Positions 23,381 to 30,951 of a stretch of 41,110 bases of DNA are shown piece by piece. The notes under the pieces are model-generated. The model saw nothing but the letters and a program-made list of their open reading frames with translations. It ran no database searches and was not told the DNA's origin. How positions within the stretch are numbered: position 1 is the stretch's first letter; each line of letters begins with the position of its first letter. A program made the translations under genes and the position numbers. Where the stretch lies: contig JACRCX010000036.1 of the NCBI GenBank assembly GCA_016218815.1, positions 1 to 41,110 on the forward strand. Direction: 5' to 3'. The DNA is from Deltaproteobacteria bacterium (GTDB lineage: Bacteria > Myxococcota_A > Polyangia > DRWM01 > JAAZOP01).

Positions 23381-25540
23381 TCACCAGCAGTCGGTGACCT
23401 TGGCCACCTCGCCGGCGGTGACGGTGACGCTGTGGCTGCCGCTCAGGCCCTGCTCCGGGTTGGAGAAGGACAGGCGGTAGCTGCCGGCGGGCAGGTCGAT
23501 GGAGAACGGCGAGCCGCGGGTGCCGTGGCCGGGGATGGTCACGTTGGCGTAGGGGTCGCAGCGCACGCGCAGCGTTCCCGTCGCGCCGGGCGGCGGGGGC
23601 GGCGGAGTGCCGCCGTCGGGCCGCGGCGTGCCGGCGGCGCGCTGCAGCGCGATCGCGGTCTCCACCGCGACCTCCTGCGGCGAGCCCGCGAGCGGCCGGA
23701 ACGCGCGGCGGAAAGTCTCGAAGTTGCGCTTGGCCAGCGCGACGCGGACCTCGCCATCAATGAGCTTCGCGCGCACTCTGAGCGGCACGCCGGCCCGGTA
23801 CGGCGTCGGGACCTCGTTGATCGTCAACTCGGCGCCCTCGTCGGTGACCGTCAGCGACAGCCAGACCTCGCCCTCGGCCAGCGGGCGCACGTAGCGGGAA
23901 AGGTCGAACCTCCACCCGTCGCCGTACGAGCCGACGGCGGCGAGGCTTTCCTTGGTCAGGCCGATGGAGAACTCGTCGGCCACGTACTCGGGATGGTCGA
24001 GGCGCAGGACGTGGTCCTCGGCGGCGACCCGCGGGACAGCCTTGTCGATCGGCGCCGTGCCGTCGTTCTCGAAGGCGAAGGCGCCGTCCAGGAAGACCTT
24101 CATGCCGGGCGGCACGGCCTGGAAGAGCAGGGTGCCGGTGACGACCTCGGGCGGGGGCGCCGCGTCGATCGCCGCCGCCGTGGCCTCGGGTTCCGGCCGC
24201 GCCGCGTCCGGTTGCGGCGCCGCGGCGACGTCGGCCGTGACCGGCGCGGCGTCCGGCGGGGGCGCCGCGCCCGACCCGTCTCCGCCGCGTCCGATCGCGA
24301 AGAAGACGATGCCGCCGACGGCGAGCGCCGCGGCGACGCCGAACGCGGCAACCAGCCCGGCGCGCGACTTCCTGGGCCGGGCCACGACCATGGAGCGGGT
24401 GGTCGAACGGGCGGACGCGGTCGGACCGGTCGTCGCCGTGTCGGCGACGTCGTCGAACCGGATCTCCGCCGGCTCGGGCTCGCTGGCGATGACGTCCGCG
24501 AGCTGCTTGCCTTCGGCCATCGCCTTGCGCTGCGCGTCGAGCTTGTCGCCGAACAGTCCGGTCATGAAGTTGGACAGCTCGATCGAGCTGACCGGCACGC
24601 GCTCGTCGCGCACGAACCGCTCCAGATCCCCCTGCAGCTCGCGCGCCGAGCCGTAGCGGGCGTCGCGCTCGCGCGCCAGCGCGCGCAGCACGATCGGCTC
24701 GAGGGCCGGCGGGAAGCCGGCGCGCACCTGCGTCGGCTGCGGATAGGGCTCCTCGACGATCTTGCGGATCGTCTCGACCTCCGACTTCCCGCGGAACAGC
24801 CGCCGCCCCGTGGACAGCTCGAAGAGGATGATGCCCAGGGAGAAGATGTCCGAGCGGTGATCGAGCGGCTGCCCGCGGCACTGCTCGGGAGACATGTACG
24901 GGAACTTGCCGCGAAGCTGGCCCTCGTCGGACTTCGTCGGCGTGCCGGTCGCGATCGTGTCGGCCCGGCGCTGCAGCGCGGCCTTGGCGATGCCGAAATC
25001 GACGAGCTTCACGTCGCCGGTGAAGGTGACGATGATGTTCTGCGGCGAGATGTCGCGATGGACGATGTTGAGGTCCTCGCCCGAGAACCCCTTGCGGGTG
25101 TGGGCGTAGTCGAGCCCCGCGCAGATGTTCATCACGATCTGCAGCGCGTGCGCGATCGGGAACTCGCGCATCTGGCGCGCGACCATGCCCTTCACGATCG
25201 AGCGCAGGTCCTCGCCGTGGACGAATTCCATCGCGATGAAGTAGCGGTCGCCCACCGCCCCGACGTCGAAGATCTGGATCACGTTGGGGTGGCTCAGCGT
25301 CGCCGCGACGCGCGCCTCGTTCATGAACATCTCGACGAACTCGGGGTCCGCCGTGAAGCGCGGCAGGATCTGCTTGATCACCACCAGCTTCTCGAAGCCG
25401 GAAATGGAACGGTGGATCGCCAGATACAGCTCCGCCATCCCGCCCGTCGCGAGCTTGCGCATCAACGTGTACTTGCCGAACTTCCGCGGCAGGACCTCGT
25501 CCGTGGCGGGTATCGGCGGTGGCGGTGTGGCGGCAGCCAT
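23381..25540 (-). CDS. Membrane-anchored Ser/Thr protein kinase (Hanks type)
   Basis: The 719-residue protein has a kinase domain at about 20-315. Key parts are the Gly loop LATGGMAELYLA, Lys56 in VVIKQI, HRD (161-163) in VHRDISPQNI, DFG (181-183), MSPEQC and DIFSLGIILFEL. All catalytic residues are present. A cytoplasmic linker leads to one membrane segment at about 395-416. The outer part has an Ala/Pro/Asp linker, then beta-rich domains with a PEGA-like start (GTLLFQAVPPGMKVFLDGAF) and a second similar unit near the end (GTLRVRCDPYANVTIPG). Such kinases are expanded in myxobacteria and sense extracytoplasmic cues. A TTGCCC-17-TATAAT promoter lies so close that the leader is only about five bases. 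Confidence 0.93.
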   Translation of the reverse strand: MAAATPPPPIPATDEVLPRKFGKYTLMRKLATGGMAELYLAIHRSISGFEKLVVIKQILPRFTADPEFVEMFMNEARVAATLSHPNVIQIFDVGAVGDRYFIAMEFVHGEDLRSIVKGMVARQMREFPIAHALQIVMNICAGLDYAHTRKGFSGEDLNIVHRDISPQNIIVTFTGDVKLVDFGIAKAALQRRADTIATGTPTKSDEGQLRGKFPYMSPEQCRGQPLDHRSDIFSLGIILFELSTGRRLFRGKSEVETIRKIVEEPYPQPTQVRAGFPPALEPIVLRALARERDARYGSARELQGDLERFVRDERVPVSSIELSNFMTGLFGDKLDAQRKAMAEGKQLADVIASEPEPAEIRFDDVADTATTGPTASARSTTRSMVVARPRKSRAGLVAAFGVAAALAVGGIVFFAIGRGGDGSGAAPPPDAAPVTADVAAAPQPDAARPEPEATAAAIDAAPPPEVVTGTLLFQAVPPGMKVFLDGAFAFENDGTAPIDKAVPRVAAEDHVLRLDHPEYVADEFSIGLTKESLAAVGSYGDGWRFDLSRYVRPLAEGEVWLSLTVTDEGAELTINEVPTPYRAGVPLRVRAKLIDGEVRVALAKRNFETFRRAFRPLAGSPQEVAVETAIALQRAAGTPRPDGGTPPPPPPGATGTLRVRCDPYANVTIPGHGTRGSPFSIDLPAGSYRLSFSNPEQGLSGSHSVTVTAGEVAKVTDCW

Positions 25541-25551
25541 CTGCGTTGTGA

Positions 25552-25580
25552 ATTATACCGGCTCGCCCCGAATCGGGCAA
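25552..25580 (-). promoter_or_regulatory. Promoter of the Ser/Thr kinase gene with near-leaderless start
   Basis: On the minus strand TTGCCC, a 17-base spacer and a perfect TATAAT (25557-25552) place +1 near 25545, five bases before the ATG. No ribosome site fits in that leader. The 217-base divergent gap 25541-25757 holds this promoter and the one at 25720. I see nothing else in it. Confidence 0.6.
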
Positions 25581-25719
25581 AAGCCATTCCCACGCCCCCG
25601 GCGACCGCCCGCCGGCCACCGGGTCATCCCGCGTCCCGAGGGCCCGGACGACGCCCGCCGAAGCTCCCTCCCGCGGCGCCCTCGAGTCGACGACAGCGCA
25701 GACTACGACCATCCGAGAC

Positions 25720-25748
25720 TGGACCGCAAGGGCGAGCTTGTCTATCCT
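25720..25748 (+). promoter_or_regulatory. Promoter of the exported-protein/GT39 pair, near-leaderless
   Basis: TGGACC (25720-25725), a 17-base spacer and TATCCT (25743-25748). The predicted start at about 25755 is three bases before the ATG at 25758. Confidence 0.45.
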
Positions 25749-25757
25749 GCCGCCCCG

Positions 25758-26663
25758 ATGCGGTTCCTCCGCCATTGGCCCGTCGTCGTCGGCGCCCTGC
25801 TCCCGCTCGCGGCGGTGATCGAGCTGGCCGGCAACGCGTGGACGGCCAACCTCGTCCCGCCCGACGGCGCGTTCGCCGAGGCGCGACGGGTCGTCGAGCG
25901 CGATCACCGCGACGGCGATCTCGTCGTGGTCTACCCCGACTGGATGGGCCAGGGCCGCGTCGCCCTCGGCCCCTGGATGCCCCTGCGCGACCAGGCTCGC
26001 GGCGACATCCTCGACTACCCGCGCGTCTGGCAGCTCACGCTCGACGGCCGGCGCGCGCCCGAGCTGGCCGGCCTGCCGAACGAACGTTCCTGGTCGTTCG
26101 ACGGCCTGGCGCTCGACCTGCTCCGCAATCCCGGCGGGGCGCCGGCCCTGTGGCGCGCCTACGACGACCTGGCGTCCGCCGTCGTCGTCGTCGCCGCTGC
26201 GGACGGCGAGAAGCCCTGCCCCTGGCAGGAGCGCGACCAGGCCCACCACTGCGGCGACTCGTTCGGCCAACCCTGGGTCTACGTCGGACCGTTCCTCGTG
26301 ACCGACATGGATCAGCAGCCGCACCAGTGCCTGTGGGCCCACCCGACCCAGGTCGGGCCGATCGTCGCCACCTGGAACGACGTCCCCGCCGGCAAGACCC
26401 TCGTCGTGCACACCGCCCTGACCTACACTGCCGCGCGCGACATGAAGTACCCGCCCGTCCACCTCGAAACCCTCGTCGACGGCCGATCGCTCGGCATCGC
26501 CGAGCAGCCCGACGGCGCGAGCTGGCGCACGTGGAAGTACGAGGTCCCCCCGCCCGAGGCGAGGGAGAACCCCGGGGTCCGGCAGGTGCAGCTCCGAATC
26601 ACGACCGAGTTCCAGGGAATGCGGCATTTCTGCTTCGATGCCGCGATGCGGGGCGACACGTGA
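25758..26663 (+). CDS. Exported or membrane-anchored protein coupled to a glycosyltransferase, unknown family
   Basis: The 301-residue protein begins MRFLRHWPVVVGALLPLAAV, an uncleaved anchor or signal peptide. It continues with a soluble extracytoplasmic part rich in Trp, Asp and His. Recognisable stretches are DGDLVVVYPDWMGQGRVALG, HHCGDSFGQPWVYVG and FQGMRHFCFDAAM. Three or four cysteines could form disulfides. I do not recognise a named family. Its stop overlaps the GT39 start as GTGA, so the two are translationally coupled and probably act together, for instance in glycan or lipid-sugar handling outside the membrane. That role is inferred from context only. No ribosome site precedes the ATG, but a promoter -10 sits ten bases upstream. 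Confidence 0.75.
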   Translation: MRFLRHWPVVVGALLPLAAVIELAGNAWTANLVPPDGAFAEARRVVERDHRDGDLVVVYPDWMGQGRVALGPWMPLRDQARGDILDYPRVWQLTLDGRRAPELAGLPNERSWSFDGLALDLLRNPGGAPALWRAYDDLASAVVVVAAADGEKPCPWQERDQAHHCGDSFGQPWVYVGPFLVTDMDQQPHQCLWAHPTQVGPIVATWNDVPAGKTLVVHTALTYTAARDMKYPPVHLETLVDGRSLGIAEQPDGASWRTWKYEVPPPEARENPGVRQVQLRITTEFQGMRHFCFDAAMRGDT

Positions 26664-28939
26664 GCGACGAACGCGACGACGCCCAAGGCGCGAGCGACCG
26701 CCCGGAGCCTTCCCTGCCGAACCGCGCCCTTGAGGGCGAGGCTCGAGAGCAGGAGCAGCCGCGGGCCGAGGCCCGCGGTTCGGAAGGGGAGGTCGCCGCC
26801 GCCTTGAAGGAGCCCGACCAGCCGCGGGCTGAAGCCCACGGTTCGGAGGGGGAGGTGGTGCCCGACCAGCCGCAGGCTGAAGCCCGCGGTTCGGACGGGG
26901 CCGCCGCCGGCTTGGAGATGCCCGAGCCGCCGTCGCCGTCCGCCGAACCGCCGCCCCCCGCCCCCGGCTACCAGCTACCAGCCACCAGCCGGCCGCCGGC
27001 CCCTCGCCGACCGGCCCGCTGGCGTCGCCACGCGGTCGGCGCGGCGCTCGGCATCGCCTACCTCGCCGTCCTGCTGTCGACCGCGCAGGAGATCGGGTTC
27101 GCCCGGGACGAGGGGTTCTACTTCACGGCGGCGGATCGGTACCAGCAATGGTTCGACCTGCTGCTCAAGGACCACAAGCAGGCGACCAGCAAGGAGGCGG
27201 TCCTCAGCCACTGGGACATGAACGCGGAGCACCCGCCGCTCATGAAGGTGCTGTTCGGCCTGTCGCACCGCCTGTTCCACAACAAGCTGGGCTGGCTCGC
27301 TCCGTCAACCTCGTACCGTCTGCCGGGAATGCTGTGCGGGGCGCTGCTCGTGTACCTGGTGTTCGTCTTCGCAGCCAAGCGCTTCGGCGAGCTGGAGGGA
27401 TTCCTGTCCGCCGCCTTCCTCGCCCTGATGCCGGTCTTCTTCTACCACGCGCATCTCGACGCGTTCGACGTCCCGATCACGCTGATGTGCTTCCTGGTGC
27501 TCTACGCGTTCGAGAAATCCCGGACGTCGAACTGGTGGGCGTTCCTGACGGGGGTCTTCTTCGGCCTCGCGCTGCTGACCAAGCTCAACGCGTTCTTCCT
27601 GCCCCCGACGATGTTCATCCTCTGGGTGCTCCGGGACGTGATCCGGCCGACGCCGGCGACGATCCTGGCCGCGCTCGCCCTGATCATCGGCCTCGTCTTC
27701 CAGCTCGACATGCGTCTGGTCGGCGCGTTCGGCGTCCTGCTCGTGATCGCGGTGCTGCGCGCGAGCGATCGGCAAGGCGGGTTCCTGGGGCTACCGAAGA
27801 TCCCCACCGCGTTCCTGTGGATGGCGCTGCTGGGCCCGATCCTGTTCTATGCACTTTGGCCGTGGATGTGGTTCGACACGCTCGACCACTTCCGCGGGTA
27901 CGTGAACTTCCACGCCAAGCACGACTACTACAACATCGCCTACTTCGGCCAAAACTACTTCCACCCGCCGTTCCCCCTCGGTTATCCGTTCGTCACCACC
28001 GCGATGACGACCCCCGTCGTCACGCTCCTGGCGGGCGTCGTGGGCATGGCGCTCTTCCTGCGCTGGCGGCTGCGTTCCATGCACGCGGACCTGGCGGAGC
28101 GCTGCGCGGCCGTTCTCGCCGCCTCGCCCGGCTGGCGCGTCCGCGTGCGGCGGTTCCTGCTCGCCCCGTGGCGCTCGGCCCGCCCCGCGGGACCACCCGA
28201 CGACGAGATCGCCGCGGCCCAGGCGCGCTCTCCCGGCATCGGCATCTTCCTCGCCGTGAACCTGCTCGTGCCGATGCTGATCATCGCGCACCCCAAGGTC
28301 TTCATCTTCGGGGGAACCAAGCACTGGATGCCCGCCTGGCCGTTCCTCGCGATCTTCGCGGGCGTCGGCGCGGCGTGGGGACTGCGGCGCGTGGCCGCGG
28401 TGATCCCCGACCGCTTCGCCTTGCCGCGCCTCGGTCGCGTCACCGTGCCGGTGCGGCCGCTGGTCGCAGGCGTGCTGTCGCTGCTGCTGCTCGCGCCGGC
28501 GGCCCAGGGCACCGCGCAGTCGCATCCTTTCGGCCTCTCGCACTACAACCTCCTCGCGGGCGGCGTGCCCGGCTCCGCCGACCTCGGCATGTGCCGGCAG
28601 TTCTGGGGCTTCACCACCGGCTCCCTCCTGCCCTGGCTCAACGCCAACGTGCCGCGCAACGGCGCGGTCTTCTTCCACGACACCGCCTGGGACTCGTTCC
28701 GCATGTTCCAGACCGACGGCACGCTGCGCAAGGACATCCGCTGGGCCGGCTCCCCCGACACCGCCGCCGTGTCGCTCCTGCACCACGAGCTGCACATGGC
28801 CGAGCTGGAGCACGCGATCTGGCTCGCCTACGGCGAAGCGGCGCCGGCCCACGTGCTGACCCACGAGGGCGTCGCGATCATCTCCGTCTACGTCAAGCCC
28901 GGCGTCGTCCTGGGCTACGTCCCCCCCGTTGCCCGGTGA
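26660..28939 (+). CDS. GT39/ArnT-like membrane glycosyltransferase with repeat-bearing N-terminus
   Basis: The GTG at 26660 overlaps the previous stop and gives 759 residues. Residues 1-120 are low-complexity and cytoplasmic, and they contain one full and two partial translated palindromic elements (20-43, 54-65, 70-79). They end in a heptamer-encoded stretch (GYQLPATSRPPAP). The first membrane segment starts near 125, followed by FARDEGFYF with the Asp-Glu pair (150-151) typical of GT-C enzymes that use polyprenyl-phosphate sugars. About ten membrane helices follow, including TFILWVL-type and LLAPAAQ segments, plus a soluble tail with VFFHDTAWDS. A start inside the frame near 27000 would avoid the repeats, but the coupling overlap favours 26660. 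The sugar and acceptor are unknown. Confidence 0.85.
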   Translation: MSDERDDAQGASDRPEPSLPNRALEGEAREQEQPRAEARGSEGEVAAALKEPDQPRAEAHGSEGEVVPDQPQAEARGSDGAAAGLEMPEPPSPSAEPPPPAPGYQLPATSRPPAPRRPARWRRHAVGAALGIAYLAVLLSTAQEIGFARDEGFYFTAADRYQQWFDLLLKDHKQATSKEAVLSHWDMNAEHPPLMKVLFGLSHRLFHNKLGWLAPSTSYRLPGMLCGALLVYLVFVFAAKRFGELEGFLSAAFLALMPVFFYHAHLDAFDVPITLMCFLVLYAFEKSRTSNWWAFLTGVFFGLALLTKLNAFFLPPTMFILWVLRDVIRPTPATILAALALIIGLVFQLDMRLVGAFGVLLVIAVLRASDRQGGFLGLPKIPTAFLWMALLGPILFYALWPWMWFDTLDHFRGYVNFHAKHDYYNIAYFGQNYFHPPFPLGYPFVTTAMTTPVVTLLAGVVGMALFLRWRLRSMHADLAERCAAVLAASPGWRVRVRRFLLAPWRSARPAGPPDDEIAAAQARSPGIGIFLAVNLLVPMLIIAHPKVFIFGGTKHWMPAWPFLAIFAGVGAAWGLRRVAAVIPDRFALPRLGRVTVPVRPLVAGVLSLLLLAPAAQGTAQSHPFGLSHYNLLAGGVPGSADLGMCRQFWGFTTGSLLPWLNANVPRNGAVFFHDTAWDSFRMFQTDGTLRKDIRWAGSPDTAAVSLLHHELHMAELEHAIWLAYGEAAPAHVLTHEGVAIISVYVKPGVVLGYVPPVAR
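26717..26901 (+). repeat. Cluster of palindromic elements inside the GT39 gene (one full, two half copies)
   Basis: The full copy spans 26717-26784. Two right-half copies lie at 26818-26847 and 26868-26901 (CGGGCTGAAGCCCACGG and CAGGCTGAAGCCCGCGG types, each followed by TTCGGA). All lie in the frame that reads NRALEG, PRAEARGSE, PRAEAHGSE and PQAEARGSD. Confidence 0.9.
26968..27002 (+). repeat. Heptamer array (GCTACCA x2, GCCACCA, GCCGGCC x2) inside the GT39 gene
   Basis: Five 7-bp units lie in the low-complexity N-terminal part of the coding region. The same two word types recur between queA and tgt at 34613-34682. Confidence 0.8.
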
Positions 28940-28987
28940 CCGGACCAACAACTCGACCCGGACGACCAACCAACGACCAATAACCAC
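28940..28987 (-). repeat. Dispersed repeat with heptamers directly after the GT39 stop
   Basis: It begins at the base after the TGA. The minus strand reads GGTCGTCCGGGTCGAGTTG then TTGGTCCGG, with GACCAAC/AACCAAC-type heptamers on the other side. The same unit occurs at 3411 and 33326. Confidence 0.75.
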
Positions 28988-28988
28988 C

Positions 28989-29018
28989 TTGCTTCCCGTC
29001 CGCCGCTCCTGCTAGGTA
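28989..29018 (+). promoter_or_regulatory. Candidate promoter of the first PilZ gene
   Basis: TTGCTT (28989-28994), an 18-base spacer and TAGGTA (29013-29018). The predicted start near 29025 gives a leader of about 54 bases to the GTG at 29079. It argues against an upstream TTG start at 29019. Confidence 0.4.
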
Positions 29019-29078
29019 TTGGGGCCAGGGGTCGCCGCGTCCGTCGACGGCGACCGGGGTGATGGCGAGGAGTCTTTC

Positions 29079-29399
29079 GTGGGCGAGGAAAAGCGCATTC
29101 ATGACCGCACGGGCATCGTGCTGCCCTTGCGCGTGCAGGCAGGCGAGCGGGAGCTCGAGGGCGAGTCGATCGATATTTCGGCCGGCGGCGTGCGCGTCTC
29201 GCTGCCGGAGGACCTTCCGTTCGGGGCCAAGGTGAAGGTGCACGTCGTGCTCCCGACCCTGGGCGAGGAGACCGCGATCGATGCCGAGGTGCGGTGGAGC
29301 CGCAAGGATCCGTCGGGCTGGTTCCTGGTCGGTCTGCAGTTCCAGCGCGTCCGGGCCCGCGAGACTTGGGCCCTCAATCAGTTGATGCGCAAGGCGTAA
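29079..29399 (+). CDS. Single-domain PilZ protein
   Basis: The GTG start gives 106 residues opening MGEEKRIHDRTGIVLPL, with GAGGAG about eight bases upstream. Both c-di-GMP-binding motifs of PilZ are visible: RIHDR (RxxxR) and DISAGG (DxSxxG). Then comes the usual beta-barrel end with AEVRWSRKDPSGWFLVGLQF. PilZ proteins bind cyclic di-GMP and regulate motility, exopolysaccharide or other targets through protein contacts. Being a stand-alone domain, it probably acts on a partner protein that is not identifiable here. It ends eight bases before the convergent lipoprotein gene. A second PilZ gene lies at 32522. The two share the fold but little sequence. Confidence 0.88.
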   Translation: MGEEKRIHDRTGIVLPLRVQAGERELEGESIDISAGGVRVSLPEDLPFGAKVKVHVVLPTLGEETAIDAEVRWSRKDPSGWFLVGLQFQRVRARETWALNQLMRKA

Positions 29400-29407
29400 G
29401 ACATTCG

Positions 29408-30877
29408 CTACGGCGAGCAGCCCCAGGTGGCCTCGTAGATCGGGTACTCCGTCGTTCCGGGATCCTCGACCCACAGCGCCATGTAGAAGCCGGAATTGTA
29501 CGCCAGCGAAGGGTGGGCGGCCGTGACGGTCTCGGGCCGCATGTCGGTCGGGCCCTCCTTGAGCGTGAAACTCACGGCGTCCACGGTCGCCACCGAGATC
29601 CCGACGCGACCCGCCTGGGAGTGGCGCCAGGCGATGCCCCACTCGCTCTCCGCACCGCCCCACGCCAGCGCGACCTGGCCCTGCTCCGCGCTGGACAGGG
29701 CGACGTCCGTGAGCGGCTCGTGCTCGATCGGCGTCTCGCCTTCCGCGAAGACGGCCAGGTGCATCGTCGAGCTTCCCGCGGCCCGGGTCTCCCAGACCAG
29801 TCCGAACTCCGAGCCGTTCCAGGCGAGCGCCGGGTAGCCTACGAACGTGTGGCCCGTGGGAGGCGACAGCACCGCGTTGGAGAGCTCGGCGAACAGCCCG
29901 TCGAAGCTCTTCACGTGCAGCGCGCCGTCCCCGGCGTCGAAGTACGCCAGGGTCGGACCGGCGGAGCCCCAAGCCAGCCGGGGTTCGCCCGTGCCCACGG
30001 GACCGGTGGCCAGCGTCGCGTACGAATCGCTCGTCGTGCCGGTCGCGGCATCGACGTGCAGGGCGCGGAGCTCGACGGTGTCGCCCGCGACGCTGGTCTG
30101 GGTCCAGGCGACGACCAGCCGGGTGCCGTCGAACGTGACCGCAGGGTCGCTCGAACTCGCGTCCGTGTTCGGGATCTGCTGGGCCGTCGGCCCCGTGCCC
30201 GTCGCGGCCAGGATCTTGACCCAGACGCCGGGCGAGCCGGATCTGACGTTCATCACGGCCGCGAAACCGCCCCCCGGCAGGCCGATGAGCGGGTGCACCG
30301 GCGACAGCTCCGCGCCGCCCTGCGACCACAAGGCGGAGGAAGACGCCGAGCCGTCCAGCCGGAAGCGCTGGAACCGGAGTCCCTGCGGCGGTGCCGTCGT
30401 CGACGGGATCCGGAAGAAGGCCACGAACAGCGCGCCGTCCGCCGACGCCAGCGGACGCTCATCCACGTCGGCCGCCGTCGGCGCGATGGCGAGCGGCGCA
30501 CTGATCGCCGGAACGCAGACTCCACCGTCCTCGCCGGCTTCGATCTCGTCGCCGTCGCCGTCGCCGTCGCCATCCCCCGGAACCTCGCCGTCCCCGTCGC
30601 CCTCGACCTCGCCCACGACCTCGCCGCCCTCGCCGCCGTCCCCGTCCGGGTCGGGTGCCTCGGCCTCGCCCTCGTCGCCCACCCCGCCGTCCTCGACCGG
30701 CGCGACGTCGCCGCCGTTCCCGGGAGGCACGCAGGCCGAGCGGACGCAGACCAGCGGCAGCTCGCAGTCCGTGTCCTTGACGCAGGAATCGGAACCGCAC
30801 CCGCCCGCCGGGCCGACGACCGCCAGGAAGACCGCGACACCGCCAGCCACGAGCCCAACGACCCATCGTGCTTTCAT
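29408..30877 (-). CDS. Lipoprotein with DTDCELPLVCV motif, acidic hinge and beta-propeller-like body (paralogue A)
   Basis: The 489-residue protein starts MKARWVVGLVAGGVAVFLAV and has a lipid-type Cys in PAGGCGSDSC. A short Cys segment KDTDCELPLVCVRSACV is followed by an acidic Gly/Asp/Glu hinge of about 75 residues. The body (about 125-489) has repeated strands such as RLVVAWTQTSV, LHVDAATGTT, PALAWNGSEFGLVWE and AWGGAESEWGIAWRH, a layout like a beta-propeller. It is about as long as the neighbour at 30952 and is clearly its paralogue. Function is unknown, probably at the outer membrane. A TAGCCT box would put transcription start one base before the ATG, and no ribosome site is present. Confidence 0.8.
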   Translation of the reverse strand: MKARWVVGLVAGGVAVFLAVVGPAGGCGSDSCVKDTDCELPLVCVRSACVPPGNGGDVAPVEDGGVGDEGEAEAPDPDGDGGEGGEVVGEVEGDGDGEVPGDGDGDGDGDEIEAGEDGGVCVPAISAPLAIAPTAADVDERPLASADGALFVAFFRIPSTTAPPQGLRFQRFRLDGSASSSALWSQGGAELSPVHPLIGLPGGGFAAVMNVRSGSPGVWVKILAATGTGPTAQQIPNTDASSSDPAVTFDGTRLVVAWTQTSVAGDTVELRALHVDAATGTTSDSYATLATGPVGTGEPRLAWGSAGPTLAYFDAGDGALHVKSFDGLFAELSNAVLSPPTGHTFVGYPALAWNGSEFGLVWETRAAGSSTMHLAVFAEGETPIEHEPLTDVALSSAEQGQVALAWGGAESEWGIAWRHSQAGRVGISVATVDAVSFTLKEGPTDMRPETVTAAHPSLAYNSGFYMALWVEDPGTTEYPIYEATWGCSP

Positions 30878-30884
30878 GGCGGCT

Positions 30885-30914
30885 AGGCTAGCGCGCGGCA
30901 GGGGGCTCTGTCGA
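30885..30914 (-). promoter_or_regulatory. Candidate leaderless promoter of lipoprotein paralogue A
   Basis: On the minus strand TCGACA, an 18-base spacer and TAGCCT (30890-30885) predict +1 at about 30878, one base before the ATG. The -10 is weak. Confidence 0.3.
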
Positions 30915-30951
30915 CCCCTTCGCCGCTGCGTCGTCCGCCGTGCCGCGAGGC

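Noticed and set aside
22385..26659. Upstream extension of the glycosyltransferase frame as a giant gene
   Set aside because: It runs antisense to the propeller and kinase genes. The GTG at 26660 overlaps the preceding stop and is a natural start.
29019..29078. TTG start extending the first PilZ protein
   Set aside because: It overlaps the candidate -10 box. The GTG at 29079 has a ribosome site and starts right before the RxxxR motif.
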